A stretch of DNA of 28,889 bases from Eubacterium sp. UBA4343. GTDB lineage: Bacteria > Bacillota > Clostridia > Lachnospirales > Lachnospiraceae. Made by a program: the position numbers and the translations under genes. The notes beneath the pieces are model-generated. The model did not search any database. It saw nothing but the letters and a program-made list of their open reading frames with translations, and had not been told where the DNA came from. The DNA is taken from assembly GCA_002394235.1 (NCBI GenBank), contig DGTF01000076.1, forward strand, positions 1-28,889, given 5' to 3'. Shown one piece after another: positions 8,231 through 16,219 of this stretch; within the stretch, counting starts at the first letter, position 1, and each line of letters starts with the position of its first letter.

Positions 8231-9325
8231 TTACTGTTCTGATTTTTCTATCTTCCTCACAGATTCCCGGATCACCGGCTCAGCGTCATACAGATAATTC
8301 CCGTCAAAATCCGGATTTTCAATCATTTTCAGAAGATTTTCAGCGACGCGGATTCCGAGCTTTTCCTTCGGATGAGGAAACGAGGTAAAGGGAACGCGGC
8401 AGATCGACGCAAGATTGGAATCATCGATGCCGACCACAGAGATGTCCTCCGGCACCTTTACCCCGTGCGACAGCAGGATATTGATCACCTCCATCGCCAC
8501 CTCATCATTATAGCAGACAACCGCTGTACAGCCGGAAAGCCGGTACATCAGATAATCCTCCAGCCGGTGAATGTTCTGCTGCATGGAAGTATCACACCAG
8601 ATTACGGAAAAACGCTCAAAAGGAATGTTGTTTCGCATGATCGCATCGACATACCCCTGATAACGGAGCGGTCCCTGACCGTCGTCGGACTTGAATATTC
8701 CGGCTATTTTCCTGTGGCCGTTCCGGATCAGAAGTTCGACCGCGTGGTCCGCGATCTTCCTGTCGTCAATTCTGACACAGGGTATCTTCAGATCGGGATA
8801 AAAGGTATTGAAGAACAGAATCGGAATATGTCTGCTCAGAATCTCCTGATAATATGGAAGATTCGGATTCGGAAGCGCGCTCTGCGTAGCCTCCACAATA
8901 AATCCGTCAATATCACTTTTTTCAAGAATCGACTCCAGATTTCTTCTCTCAATATCCGGCCGGTTATCTGTGAATGCGACCTGCGTCGTGTAACCGGCAT
9001 TCTGCAGAACAGAGACGATCCCCCTCAGAATCGACGGGAAAATATAGCTCTCATTGAACGTGCTGAGCACGGCGATGTTCATGAACCGCTCTCTTCGAAC
9101 CGGCTGGAAGGACGCCCCGATATAGGTGCCGCTTCCCTGAACCCGCGTCAGAATATGTTCCTTCTCAAGCTCTCCCGTCGCATGGCGGATCGTCTGACGG
9201 CTTAACCCGAACTTCTGACTGAGCTCCTTTTCAGACATCAGCTTATCGCCATACCGGAGACTTCCATCCCGGATTCCCTCCTTGATCCATCTGATCACTG
9301 TCTGATATTTGGGCTGCTCTGTCAT
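8231..9325 (-). CDS. araR: Arabinose repressor AraR (GntR DNA-binding domain plus LacI-type sensor)
   Basis: This 364-residue chimeric repressor has an N-terminal GntR winged helix (about residues 5-70: KLMSEKELSQKFGLSRQTIR, then TRVQGSGTYIG) and a C-terminal periplasmic-binding-type sensor (about 80-360: NIAVLSTF, DGFIVEAT, CTAVVCYNDEVAMEVI, VVGIDDSN). This architecture is characteristic of AraR, which leaves its operators when L-arabinose binds. The start at 9325 follows a GAGGAAAA site. It lies between araA and araD. Likely targets are the TGTAC-containing motifs upstream of araA (11064-11271), because AraR of Bacillus binds sites with a TGTACGTACA core. Its own upstream region contains a 30-base tandem repeat. 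Confidence 0.93.
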   Translation of the reverse strand: MTEQPKYQTVIRWIKEGIRDGSLRYGDKLMSEKELSQKFGLSRQTIRHATGELEKEHILTRVQGSGTYIGASFQPVRRERFMNIAVLSTFNESYIFPSILRGIVSVLQNAGYTTQVAFTDNRPDIERRNLESILEKSDIDGFIVEATQSALPNPNLPYYQEILSRHIPILFFNTFYPDLKIPCVRIDDRKIADHAVELLIRNGHRKIAGIFKSDDGQGPLRYQGYVDAIMRNNIPFERFSVIWCDTSMQQNIHRLEDYLMYRLSGCTAVVCYNDEVAMEVINILLSHGVKVPEDISVVGIDDSNLASICRVPFTSFPHPKEKLGIRVAENLLKMIENPDFDGNYLYDAEPVIRESVRKIEKSEQ

Positions 9326-9390
9326 ACTTTTTCCTCATTTCTCCGAATGTCAGGCTGCGGCTGTTCTGTGTATTCATCCGCAGAAAATTA

Positions 9391-9510
9391 TACTGTCACA
9401 AATTACAGGTCTGAAATTTATACAAACACAGGTGATCGTCCGAAAATTATTCGAACACAAATGATGCACCTGAAAATGATATGAACACAAATGATGCACT
9501 TGAAAATTAC
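9391..9510. repeat. 30-base tandem repeat upstream of araR
   Basis: Four 30-base units are in exact register at 9391, 9421, 9451 and 9481. The third and fourth are the most alike, sharing GAACACAAATGATGCAC followed by TGAAAAT. Weaker traces of the same phase are visible at 9361 and 9511. The array lies in the 269-base gap between the araA stop and the araR start. It could hold regulator half-sites, but no TGTAC core is present. Confidence 0.85.
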
Positions 9511-9594
9511 CCTGTTATAAATTATACACCCGACGCACAGATCATTCACAGCACGAAAATTATATTTTCTCTTTTTTCAGGAAAACGCATCCGT

Positions 9595-11031
9595 TCAACA
9601 CGAAAAACGTCTGAGATCCTCCCGGGTTGTATCATCTCCGATTGTGATCAGCTCGGTTCCGGTCAGCCTAGCGAACATCTCAATATCCGCGCGGTCAAGT
9701 GCAGTTGATATTACGCTGTGATGTGCGCCTCCCGCATAGCACCATGCCGCGGTTCCGGTCTGAAAATCCGGTTTGTGACGATACATAATCCTCGCGACCG
9801 GAAGCTTCGGCATCTGCTCCGGCTGTTTCACAAGCTCAACATCGGCGCAGATCATCCGGAAATGATCTCCCATATCCACCAGAGTCACCTGTATTCCGTC
9901 TCCGGTTACGCCGTCAAATACCAGCCGGGCAGGATCGTCCTTTCCTCCGATACCAAGCGGATGTACCTGGATCTCCGGCTTGTTCGCGGCAAAGGAGGCC
10001 GGAACTTCAAGCATATGAGACGCAAGTTCCAGTTCATTTCCCGGCAGGAGATCATATGTGTAGTCCTCAATGAATCCTGTCGCTCCCTCTCTTCCCTCAG
10101 CCATCTTCATCAAAACGGCAGAAAGAGCGGCGATCTTATAATCTCCCTCCGGTCCGAATCCAACCCCTTTCGCCATCAGATCCTGGGCAGCAAGACCCGG
10201 AAGCTGACGAAGGCCGAACAGATCCTGGAATGTATCGGTAAACGCAGAGCACCCGTTCTCCCGGATGAACTTCTCGAAAGCTACCTCGTATCGTGCCTGC
10301 TCACGTACCGCATCGAGATTATCGGTCGCCATGGTATACTTCTCGCTGTATTCCTCCATCTTTGCGTTGATCTCATCATCCGTCACTTTCGCAGAACGGT
10401 CCGCAATTTCTCCGATTCCCCAGTACTTAATCTCCCATCCATACCGGATCTCTGCCTCGAGGCGGTTGCCGTCGGTCACCGCAACATCACGCATATTGTT
10501 GCCGAACGTTGCAACGCGCAGGTTATGAGAAAATCTGACCGCCTTCGCTACCTGAGCGAAGCGCCGGATTCCGTCCAACACATCCTCGTGTCTGTAATAT
10601 CCCGCAACAACCTCATGCGGGATGTGCAGTCTTGCAAGGATATATCCAAATTCTCTGTCTCCATGCGCAGACTGATTCAGATTCATGAAGTCCATATCGA
10701 TCGCATCGTATGGAAGTCTCTCATTTGCCTGTGTGTGCAGATGAAGCAAAGGCTTTCTCAGTTCCTGAAGGCCCTTGATCCACATCTTGGCCGGCGAAAA
10801 CGTATGCATCCATGTGATCACGCCGGCGCAGTCATCATCATCCATTACTTTACGAATATCCTTCACGCAGGTTTCTGAGGTGATGACTGTCGGCAGAAGC
10901 TCGATGCGGATTGTGTCCGATAATTTGCTGTTCAGAAACGCTGTCATTTCTCCGGCATCCGCTGCTACCTGGCGAAGACACTCCTCACCGTAGAGATCCT
11001 GACTGCCGACAATGAAATATAGTTTTTCCAT
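9595..11031 (-). CDS. araA: L-arabinose isomerase
   Basis: This 478-residue enzyme converts L-arabinose to L-ribulose, the first step of the pathway encoded here. The start of the family is clear (FIVGSQDLYGEE), followed by WMHTFSPAKMWI and QFG-type substrate residues. The metal and catalytic positions are kept: E in GFGPEGDYK, E in FIEDYTYD, H in ASHMLEVP and H in GGAHHSV. Earlier in-frame codons extend the frame to 11088, but the protein family begins at MEKLYFIVG, so the ATG at 11031 is chosen; AAAGGAG lies about 10 bases upstream. It is the first gene of the arabinose series, with a long upstream region containing five TGTAC motifs, so AraR control is likely. It is intact and of typical length. 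Confidence 0.96.
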   Translation of the reverse strand: MEKLYFIVGSQDLYGEECLRQVAADAGEMTAFLNSKLSDTIRIELLPTVITSETCVKDIRKVMDDDDCAGVITWMHTFSPAKMWIKGLQELRKPLLHLHTQANERLPYDAIDMDFMNLNQSAHGDREFGYILARLHIPHEVVAGYYRHEDVLDGIRRFAQVAKAVRFSHNLRVATFGNNMRDVAVTDGNRLEAEIRYGWEIKYWGIGEIADRSAKVTDDEINAKMEEYSEKYTMATDNLDAVREQARYEVAFEKFIRENGCSAFTDTFQDLFGLRQLPGLAAQDLMAKGVGFGPEGDYKIAALSAVLMKMAEGREGATGFIEDYTYDLLPGNELELASHMLEVPASFAANKPEIQVHPLGIGGKDDPARLVFDGVTGDGIQVTLVDMGDHFRMICADVELVKQPEQMPKLPVARIMYRHKPDFQTGTAAWCYAGGAHHSVISTALDRADIEMFARLTGTELITIGDDTTREDLRRFSC

Positions 11032-11054
11032 TTTCCCATTTCTCCTTTGCTTAA

Positions 11055-11275
11055 AATGTATGCTGTACATTCTTGATAAAACAAACATCTTTCATTACAG
11101 ATACCGTATCTTTTTGGCGACAGCAGAAATTATATCCTTATTTCGCCTAATATGTACAGTATCATTTATGTGGTATTCAGTCAATACATAATGTACATGT
11201 CTTGATTAAAACACGCAATATGTACGCATTATTTCCTGTTGAAAATGATGATTTAAATGTGCAATTTGTACACAT
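11055..11275 (-). promoter_or_regulatory. Cluster of candidate AraR operators upstream of araA
   Basis: TGTAC cores occur at 11064-11068, 11153-11157, 11192-11196, 11221-11225 and 11267-11271. The first lies in the palindrome AATGTA-5-TACATT (11055-11071), only 24 bases from the araA start. Others sit in palindrome-like settings such as ATGTACGCAT (11220-11229) and AATTTGTACACATTT (11263-11277). The known AraR core is TGTACGTACA, so the match is partial. The clustering within about 220 bases is the main support. Confidence 0.55.
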
Positions 11276-11306
11276 TTGTTTCTTGTTGAAGCTTCTGTGA
11301 AACCAG

Positions 11307-11404
11307 AACGAGATAAAACACGCTGCGCGAGTTTTATCTCGCTATCGCGACGCTCGCCGCACACGAATACTTCGCATTCGGCTGCGGCTCACTGTTCGCG
11401 TAAA
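11307..11404 (+). repeat. 98-base intergenic repeat, copy B
   Basis: This copy is base-for-base the same as copies A and C over 98 bases and has the same orientation. It lies between the araA upstream region and the pflB terminator. Its trailing A's (to 11407) form the T-tract of that terminator on the minus strand. Confidence 0.95.
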
Positions 11405-11430
11405 AAAGGAGACGGTGATAAGCCGCCTCC
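11402..11430 (-). terminator. Terminator after pflB
   Basis: GGAGACGG (11408-11415) pairs with CCGCCTCC (11423-11430) with one mismatch, and the minus-strand transcript continues into six T's (11402-11407) contributed by the edge of repeat copy B. It is 60 bases after the pflB stop. Confidence 0.75.
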
Positions 11431-11490
11431 TCTGTGGTTCATATTATCGATCCATTTTATTTCAATGCGATCCTATACAATATACGTTGT

Positions 11491-13755
11491 TTACATTCTC
11501 TCATGAATGCATCTGGAGATAACATCCAGCTGCTGCTCCCTCGTAAGGTCAATGAACTTCACCGCATAGCCGCTGACACGAATTGTGAAGTTTGCGTATT
11601 CCGGCTTCTCCGGATGCTCCATCGCGTCCTTAAGCTTCTCCAGACCAAAGACATTGACATTGAGATGATGCGCGCCCTGATCAAAGTATCCGTCAAGTAC
11701 TCGTACCAGATTCTCTTTTCTCGATTTATCATCATGGCCAAGTGCTCCGGGATTGATCGTCTGCGTGTTTGAGATGCCGTCAAGAGCGTACTCATACGGA
11801 AGCTTTGCCACGGAATTCAGAGATGCCAGAAGACCGTTCTGTTCCGCTCCGTAAGCCGGGTTTGCTCCGGGAGCAAACGGCTTGTAAGCCTCTCTTCCGT
11901 CCGGAAGTGCTCCGGTTGCCTTGCCATATACCACATTAGATGTGATGGTGAGGATCGAAGTAGTCGGCTCAGAATTCCGGTAGGTGTGATGCTTTCTGAT
12001 CTTCTTCATAAAGGTCTTGAGCAGCCATACGGCGATGTCATCCGCTCTGCTGTCATCATTTCCGTAGCGCGGGAAATCTCCATCGATCTCATAATCAGTC
12101 ACAAGTCCGGACTCATCGCGAACGGTTTTTACCTTTGCGTATTTGATCGCGCTCAGGGAATCGACGACATGTGAGAATCCTGCGATTCCGGTCGCAAAGG
12201 TTCTGCGTACATCGGTATCGATCAGTGCCATCTCTGCCGACTCATAATAATATTTATCATGCATATACTGGATCAGATTCAGAATATTCACATAAAGATC
12301 TGCAAGCCAGTCCATCATGATATCGAATTTGTGAAGAACCTCGTCGTAGTCGAGATATTCAGAGGTGATCGGCGCGTACTCCGGCCCCACCTGCATGTGA
12401 TTTCCCTGCTTGTCCAGGAATTTTTCATCCTTTCCTCCATTGATTGCGTACAGGAGGCACTTCGCGAGGTTTGCTCTCGCGCCGAAGAACTGCATTTCCT
12501 TTCCGGTCTGTGTCGCGCTGACGCAGCAGCAGATGCTGTAGTCGTCACCCCAGACCGGTTTCATCACATCATCGTTCTCGTACTGAATGGATGAAGTCCG
12601 GATTGAAATGGAAGCCGCGTATTTCTTGAAGCTCTCCGGAAGTGCGGAGCTGTAAAGCACCGTCAGATTCGGCTCCGGAGACGGTCCCATGTTTTCCAGT
12701 GTGTGAAGGAAACGATAGTCATTTTTTGTGACCATGGAACGCCCGTCCATGCCGATTCCCGCGACCTCAAGTGTTGCCCAGACGGGATCCCCGGAAAACA
12801 GCTCATTGTAGCTTGGAATACGCGCAAATTTTACCATGCGGAACTTCATGGTAAGATGATCGATCAGTTCCTGCGCCTCTTTCTCTGTGAGAGTTCCCTC
12901 TTTCAGATCACGCTCAATATAAATGTCCAGGAAGGTTGAGATTCTTCCGACAGACATTGCAGCTCCGTTCTGCGTCTTGATTGCGGCAAGGTAGCCGAAA
13001 TACAGCCACTGAACCGCCTCCCTCGCATTCTTTGCCGGTGCGGAAATATCGTATCCATATGCCTCCGCCATCTTTTTCATGCCCTTGAGCGCACGGATCT
13101 GCTCGCTGATTTCCTCTCTCAGACGGATGACATCATCGGTCATCGTTCCGTCTCCGCAGTTCGCGAAATCTTCCTGTTTCTTCGCGATCAGATGATCGAT
13201 TCCGTAGAGAGCAACTCTCCGGTAATCACCGACGATTCGTCCTCTGCCATATGTGTCCGGAAGACCTGTTACAATATGCGAATGTCTTGCCTTCCGCATC
13301 TCAGGGGTATAAGCGTCAAAAACAGCCTGGTTATGTGTCTTGTGATATTCTGTAAAGATCTTGTGGAACTTGTCATTGATATGATATCCATATGTCTCTG
13401 CCGCCTCTTCAGCCATCTTGATTCCGCCGTAAGGCATGAACGCTCTCTTCAGCGGTTTGTCTGTCTGAAGTCCGACGATTTTCTCAAGATCCTTTGTGGA
13501 TTCATCGATGTATCCTGCGCCGTAAGCGGTCAGTCCGGAAACGACCTCTGTTTCACAGTCAAGCACGCCTCCCTTTGCGCGCTCCTGTTTCTGCAGCTCC
13601 TGTACCTTACCCCACAGAATATCGGTTGCCTCTGTCGGTCCTTCGAGGAAGCTCTCGTCGCCGTCATACGGAGTGTAATTCTTCTGGATGAAATCACGGA
13701 CATCGATATCGTCCGTCCATTTGCTGCCCTTAAAGTCTCTCCACTCGTTTCTCAT
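11491..13755 (-). CDS. pflB: Pyruvate formate-lyase (formate C-acetyltransferase)
   Basis: This 754-residue cytoplasmic glycyl-radical enzyme converts pyruvate and CoA to acetyl-CoA and formate in anaerobic fermentation. The active-site cysteine pair is at 410-411 within SICCCVSA (three cysteines in a row rather than the two of E. coli). The radical glycine lies in RVSGYAVKF near residue 729, close to the C-terminus as expected. PFL landmarks such as WRDFKGSKW at the start and [11 protein letters not shown] are present. Start ATG 13755 follows AAAGGAG. It lies 84 bases downstream of its activase gene, an inverted order compared with E. coli (pflB-pflA), and probably shares its transcript. It ends in a terminator next to repeat copy B. 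The oxygen sensitivity of the enzyme fits control by the FNR-like protein encoded upstream. Confidence 0.97.
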   Translation of the reverse strand: MRNEWRDFKGSKWTDDIDVRDFIQKNYTPYDGDESFLEGPTEATDILWGKVQELQKQERAKGGVLDCETEVVSGLTAYGAGYIDESTKDLEKIVGLQTDKPLKRAFMPYGGIKMAEEAAETYGYHINDKFHKIFTEYHKTHNQAVFDAYTPEMRKARHSHIVTGLPDTYGRGRIVGDYRRVALYGIDHLIAKKQEDFANCGDGTMTDDVIRLREEISEQIRALKGMKKMAEAYGYDISAPAKNAREAVQWLYFGYLAAIKTQNGAAMSVGRISTFLDIYIERDLKEGTLTEKEAQELIDHLTMKFRMVKFARIPSYNELFSGDPVWATLEVAGIGMDGRSMVTKNDYRFLHTLENMGPSPEPNLTVLYSSALPESFKKYAASISIRTSSIQYENDDVMKPVWGDDYSICCCVSATQTGKEMQFFGARANLAKCLLYAINGGKDEKFLDKQGNHMQVGPEYAPITSEYLDYDEVLHKFDIMMDWLADLYVNILNLIQYMHDKYYYESAEMALIDTDVRRTFATGIAGFSHVVDSLSAIKYAKVKTVRDESGLVTDYEIDGDFPRYGNDDSRADDIAVWLLKTFMKKIRKHHTYRNSEPTTSILTITSNVVYGKATGALPDGREAYKPFAPGANPAYGAEQNGLLASLNSVAKLPYEYALDGISNTQTINPGALGHDDKSRKENLVRVLDGYFDQGAHHLNVNVFGLEKLKDAMEHPEKPEYANFTIRVSGYAVKFIDLTREQQLDVISRCIHERM

Positions 13756-13839
13756 AGCTCTGTCTCCTTTCTTTCTTGTTGTCTGCTATCATCAGTCTTT
13801 ACAACTGTTAACTGTGCTGCTGAAAATTCTTCCTGCGCT

Positions 13840-14601
13840 TTACGCGCTCTTTTCACCGGAAGTTTGCGGATGTTCACCGGCGCCGAGAATGTTTTCCGCT
13901 GCTCTCACCTGCTGCGCCGTGGGACTCTTAACCCCCTCCAGCGCATACGGAATACCGAGCAGTTTCCACTTGTAGGCACCCATCGTGTGATACGGCAGTA
14001 CCTCTACCTTCTGAACATTACTCAGTCCGTTCAGGAATTCCCGCTCCTTTTTCAGATCCTCCGACGCGTCGGTCCAGCCGGGGACAAGTACCTGGCGGAT
14101 CCACACGGGCTTCCCGATTTCATTCAGATAGCGGATCATGGACAGGATGTTCTCATTCCTGACACCTGTCAGCTTCCGGTGTTTTTCCGGATCCATCTCC
14201 TTGATATCCACAAGAAGCAGATCTGTATATTGCATCAGATTTCTGAATTTTTCGAACCATTCTCCCTCGCTCGTGAATGGCTGTCCCGCTGTGTCAATGA
14301 CCGTGTGAATTCCTTTTTCCTTTGCCTTCCGGAACAGCTCCGTGACGAAGTCAATCTGGAGAAGAGGTTCTCCGCCGGACACCGTGATTCCGCCCTCATC
14401 GCCCCAGTAAGGACGATATCTTAACGCCTGATCAATCAGCTCATCCGCGCTTCTCATATCATCGGACTGAAGCTTCCAGGTATCCGCGTTGTGACAGAAT
14501 TTACACCGCATCGCACATCCCTGCAGAAAAATCACGAAACGGACGCCGGGCCCGTCTACCGAGCCAAATGTCTCTATCGAATGAATTCTTCCCCTGATCA
14601 T
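13840..14601 (-). CDS. pflA: Pyruvate formate-lyase activating enzyme (radical SAM)
   Basis: This 253-residue radical S-adenosylmethionine enzyme installs the glycyl radical on PflB. The cluster motif CxxxCxxC is at C29, C33 and C36 (GCAMRCKFCHNADTW), the GGEPLLQ motif binds SAM, and SVDGPGVRFVIF precedes the cluster as in known PflA. An in-frame ATG 24 bases upstream exists, but AAAGGAGG lies 7 bases before the ATG at 14601, so that start is used. It is transcribed ahead of pflB from a promoter with an FNR box. The leader between promoter and gene can form a terminator-like hairpin (14624-14704). Typical length (E. coli 246) and intact motifs give high confidence. Confidence 0.96.
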   Translation of the reverse strand: MIRGRIHSIETFGSVDGPGVRFVIFLQGCAMRCKFCHNADTWKLQSDDMRSADELIDQALRYRPYWGDEGGITVSGGEPLLQIDFVTELFRKAKEKGIHTVIDTAGQPFTSEGEWFEKFRNLMQYTDLLLVDIKEMDPEKHRKLTGVRNENILSMIRYLNEIGKPVWIRQVLVPGWTDASEDLKKEREFLNGLSNVQKVEVLPYHTMGAYKWKLLGIPYALEGVKSPTAQQVRAAENILGAGEHPQTSGEKSA

Positions 14602-14623
14602 GTTCTGCCTCCTTTGAAAACGC

Positions 14624-14736
14624 AAAAGAAAAACCGCCTGTCACAGCAGCTGTCACGAACGGCTCCGTATTCCTCCGTTCCTCAGCTTTCCGTGTCAGAC
14701 GGTTCTGTGATCTGCCATCTGTCAGCTCCCTGTGAC
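14624..14736 (-). promoter_or_regulatory. Candidate attenuator in the pflA leader
   Basis: In the minus-strand transcript, 14704-14692 (AACCGTCTGACAC) can pair with 14644-14632 (GTGACAGGCGGTT), 11 of 13 positions matching, followed by TTTTTCTTTT (14633-14624): a terminator shape 23 bases before pflA. Inside it, GAACGG/CCGTTC forms a 6-base stem. Alternatively, 14736-14723 (GTCACAGGGAGCTG) can pair with 14652-14640 (CAGCTGCTGTGAC) over 12 pairs, using bases 14640-14644 of the terminator arm. The two forms exclude each other, which is the design of an attenuator. No known riboswitch class was recognised. Confidence 0.5.
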
Positions 14737-14742
14737 AAGCTG

Positions 14743-14784
14743 ATCGTAACAGAATATGGCAGACAACTCCTTGATTATAATCAA
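14743..14784 (-). promoter_or_regulatory. FNR-box promoter of pflA-pflB
   Basis: TTGATTATAATCAA (14771-14784) is a perfect FNR site (TTGAT-4-ATCAA). Reading leftwards, an extended -10 TGTTACGAT has its hexamer at 14748-14743, placing the transcript start near 14736. The box centre (14777.5) is then about 41.5 bases upstream, the standard position for FNR activation at class II promoters. The FNR-like gene itself ends 40 bases upstream. Confidence 0.8.
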
Positions 14785-14823
14785 ATTTAAGTTATTTTTT
14801 TAACACATTTTTGGGCCTGATTT

Positions 14824-15537
14824 TCAACCTGTTTTTTCGGTATATTCCCGCAGTTTTTTATGATCTATCACCTTCAGACACCCGCGGCCCAGCCTTTTCA
14901 CCATTCCTTCCTTCTCCAGAAACGAAATGTTCCGGCTGACCGTTTCCGGCCGCAGATTGACCGAGGACGCAATGTCATCCAGCTTCAAATTGATCACATC
15001 TCCAAGGCATTTACGCTCCCTTCGCAGCAGGAAAGCAGCTACCCTCTGACGAGGCTCACGAATGGAAAGGACGAAGATCTTATCCTCCGCGTCAGTGATA
15101 TCACTGGCAAGAACCTCAATCATATTGAACGATATCTGAGGATTTTCGGTGATCATCCGCATAATGACCGATCGGGGAATCTCACAGGTCTTCACCTCTT
15201 CCAGAGCTACCACGTCGTAATTATACCGGTGCTCCTTCAAAAAGATGCCGTGCCACACGCTCTGGCCGTCATGGAGAACATCCAGGATATGTTCCTCTCC
15301 CATGACATCCGTCCTCGATATTTTCACCTTTCCCCTGCGTATGATGATGATGGAATCGATGCTGTCGTTCTCGGATACGATACGCACGTCTGCAGGATAG
15401 GTATGATGGACCGAATGATTAACCAGCCTTTTCTGAATCTCCGGAGACATTCCCCGGAACAGCCGCACCTCGGAAATACAGAATTTGTTCCGTTTACGAA
15501 ATTCACAGTTTTCTCTGTTGCATCCCTCTTTTTCCAT
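14824..15537 (-). CDS. FNR-type Crp-family regulator, probable iron-sulfur oxygen sensor
   Basis: This 237-residue regulator has an N-terminal cysteine cluster (C6, C11, C20), a cyclic-nucleotide-binding-like domain (about 25-140) and a C-terminal helix-turn-helix (about 185-215). C118 in KTCEIPRS aligns with C122 of E. coli FNR, whose context is also CEIP, so all four cluster ligands may be present, though N-terminal spacing differs (x4, x8 instead of x2, x5). The recognition helix reads PETVSRNI, with E198, S201 and R202 matching the FNR residues that read TTGAT. The frame runs further upstream into repeat copy C, but GGGGAGGA precedes the ATG at 15537, so the extension is rejected. It is encoded just upstream of pflA and a perfect FNR box. 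Activation of pfl without oxygen is a strong inference. Confidence 0.9.
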   Translation of the reverse strand: MEKEGCNRENCEFRKRNKFCISEVRLFRGMSPEIQKRLVNHSVHHTYPADVRIVSENDSIDSIIIIRRGKVKISRTDVMGEEHILDVLHDGQSVWHGIFLKEHRYNYDVVALEEVKTCEIPRSVIMRMITENPQISFNMIEVLASDITDAEDKIFVLSIREPRQRVAAFLLRRERKCLGDVINLKLDDIASSVNLRPETVSRNISFLEKEGMVKRLGRGCLKVIDHKKLREYTEKTG

Positions 15538-15614
15538 AGAATTCCTCCCCTGTTCCAGACAATCAATCATGCAGCGCGCCGGGCTGTCAATTATGCCTGC
15601 TCCATTGCCCGGAA

Positions 15615-15712
15615 AACGAGATAAAACACGCTGCGCGAGTTTTATCTCGCTATCGCGACGCTCGCCGCACACGAATACTTCGCATTCGGCTGCGGCTCAC
15701 TGTTCGCGTAAA
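15615..15712 (+). repeat. 98-base intergenic repeat, copy C
   Basis: This copy is identical to A and B over 98 bases and has the same orientation. It lies 77 bases upstream of the FNR-like gene and directly after the flavodoxin terminator. Unlike A and B, it is followed by a mixed sequence rather than a run of A's, which helps fix its right edge. Confidence 0.95.
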
Positions 15713-15749
15713 TTACGGACGGCGCATGAAATCATCATGCGCCGTCTGT
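15709..15749 (-). terminator. Terminator-like hairpin after the flavodoxin gene
   Basis: The segment 15715-15729 (ACGGACGGCGCATGA) pairs with 15735-15749 with one mismatch and a 5-base loop. The minus-strand transcript then reads TAATTTACG, a poor T-tract. The stem is strong, and the position 12 bases after the flavodoxin stop suits a terminator closing the transporter-GH32-flavodoxin series. Confidence 0.7.
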
Positions 15750-15760
15750 TCATCGCTGCC

Positions 15761-16156
15761 TCAGGCAAGAAACTGCTTTGCGAAAGTCTCCGCCTCTCTC
15801 AGCTGCTTTTCTCCGGGCTTGCCGCGGAAATAAAATGTCCGATCCTCTACGGGAATTCCCTTTGCCTCCAGTTCCTTCCGAATGAGTTCGATTGCATGCT
15901 TTGATACCCAGGAAGTAGAGAAGATAACCGCTTTCCTGACCTCTTCCTTCTTCAGGCTGCGCAGATATTCCGTCAGCTTTCTGTCAATGCCGTAGGCATA
16001 GAGTGCGCCGCCGACAAACAGAATATCCACTGTTCCTGGAAGCGCCGCATCCGGTGCGTCTGCCGAAACCGCCTCCGTCCCTGCGGCCTTTGCGATTGCC
16101 TCCGCCGCAGCCCTTGTGTTGCCCGATCTTGAATAATATCTCACCGCAATATTCAT
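15761..16156 (-). CDS. Small flavodoxin-like protein
   Basis: This 131-residue protein has a flavodoxin fold: an N-terminal strand (NIAVRYY) and phosphate-binding loop SRSGNTRAAAEAI, then VDILFVGGALYAYGID at the second loop and KAVIFSTSW as a later strand. Such proteins bind FMN and carry low-potential electrons, or act as small FMN-dependent proteins; the partner is unknown. A TTG two codons earlier was rejected because AGGAGG would lie directly against it; the ATG at 16156 has a 6-base spacing. The 19 bases carrying this ribosome binding site are duplicated just upstream (16156-16193). It is the last gene after the GH32 enzyme, an odd partner for sugar genes. Fold is fairly certain; role is not. 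Confidence 0.85.
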   Translation of the reverse strand: MNIAVRYYSRSGNTRAAAEAIAKAAGTEAVSADAPDAALPGTVDILFVGGALYAYGIDRKLTEYLRSLKKEEVRKAVIFSTSWVSKHAIELIRKELEAKGIPVEDRTFYFRGKPGEKQLREAETFAKQFLA

Positions 16157-16193
16157 GCTCAACCTCCTGAATTGTGCTCAACCCCCTGAATTG
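16156..16193. repeat. 19-base tandem duplication containing the flavodoxin ribosome binding site
   Basis: 16156-16174 and 16175-16193 match at 18 of 19 positions. On the minus strand the gene-proximal copy has AGGAGG and the distal copy GGGGG at the same place, so the single difference changes the ribosome binding site. Confidence 0.9.
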
Positions 16194-16219
16194 ATAAATG
16201 TCACCAAATTCAGAATAGG

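Noticed and set aside
9361..9540. 30-base periodic array considered as a CRISPR
   Set aside because: Units adjoin directly without spacers, are imperfect, and no cas genes are present.
11276..11506. Open frames running through the 98-base repeat at copies A, B and C, giving the same short peptide at B and C
   Set aside because: They have no ribosome binding sites, differ outside the repeat and are explained by chance translation of a non-coding repeat.
13192..14424. Long plus-strand frame of 410 codons opposite pflB and pflA
   Set aside because: It is antisense to two well-recognised genes, has no family-like motifs and no ribosome binding site; other long antisense frames opposite araA (9718-10878) and trpS (27761-28807) were rejected for the same reasons.
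15538..15672. N-terminal extension of the FNR-like gene into repeat copy C
   Set aside because: A strong ribosome binding site precedes the ATG at 15537, and the extension would translate the repeat.
16157..16162. TTG start two codons before the flavodoxin ATG
   Set aside because: It would leave no spacing to the AGGAGG site.
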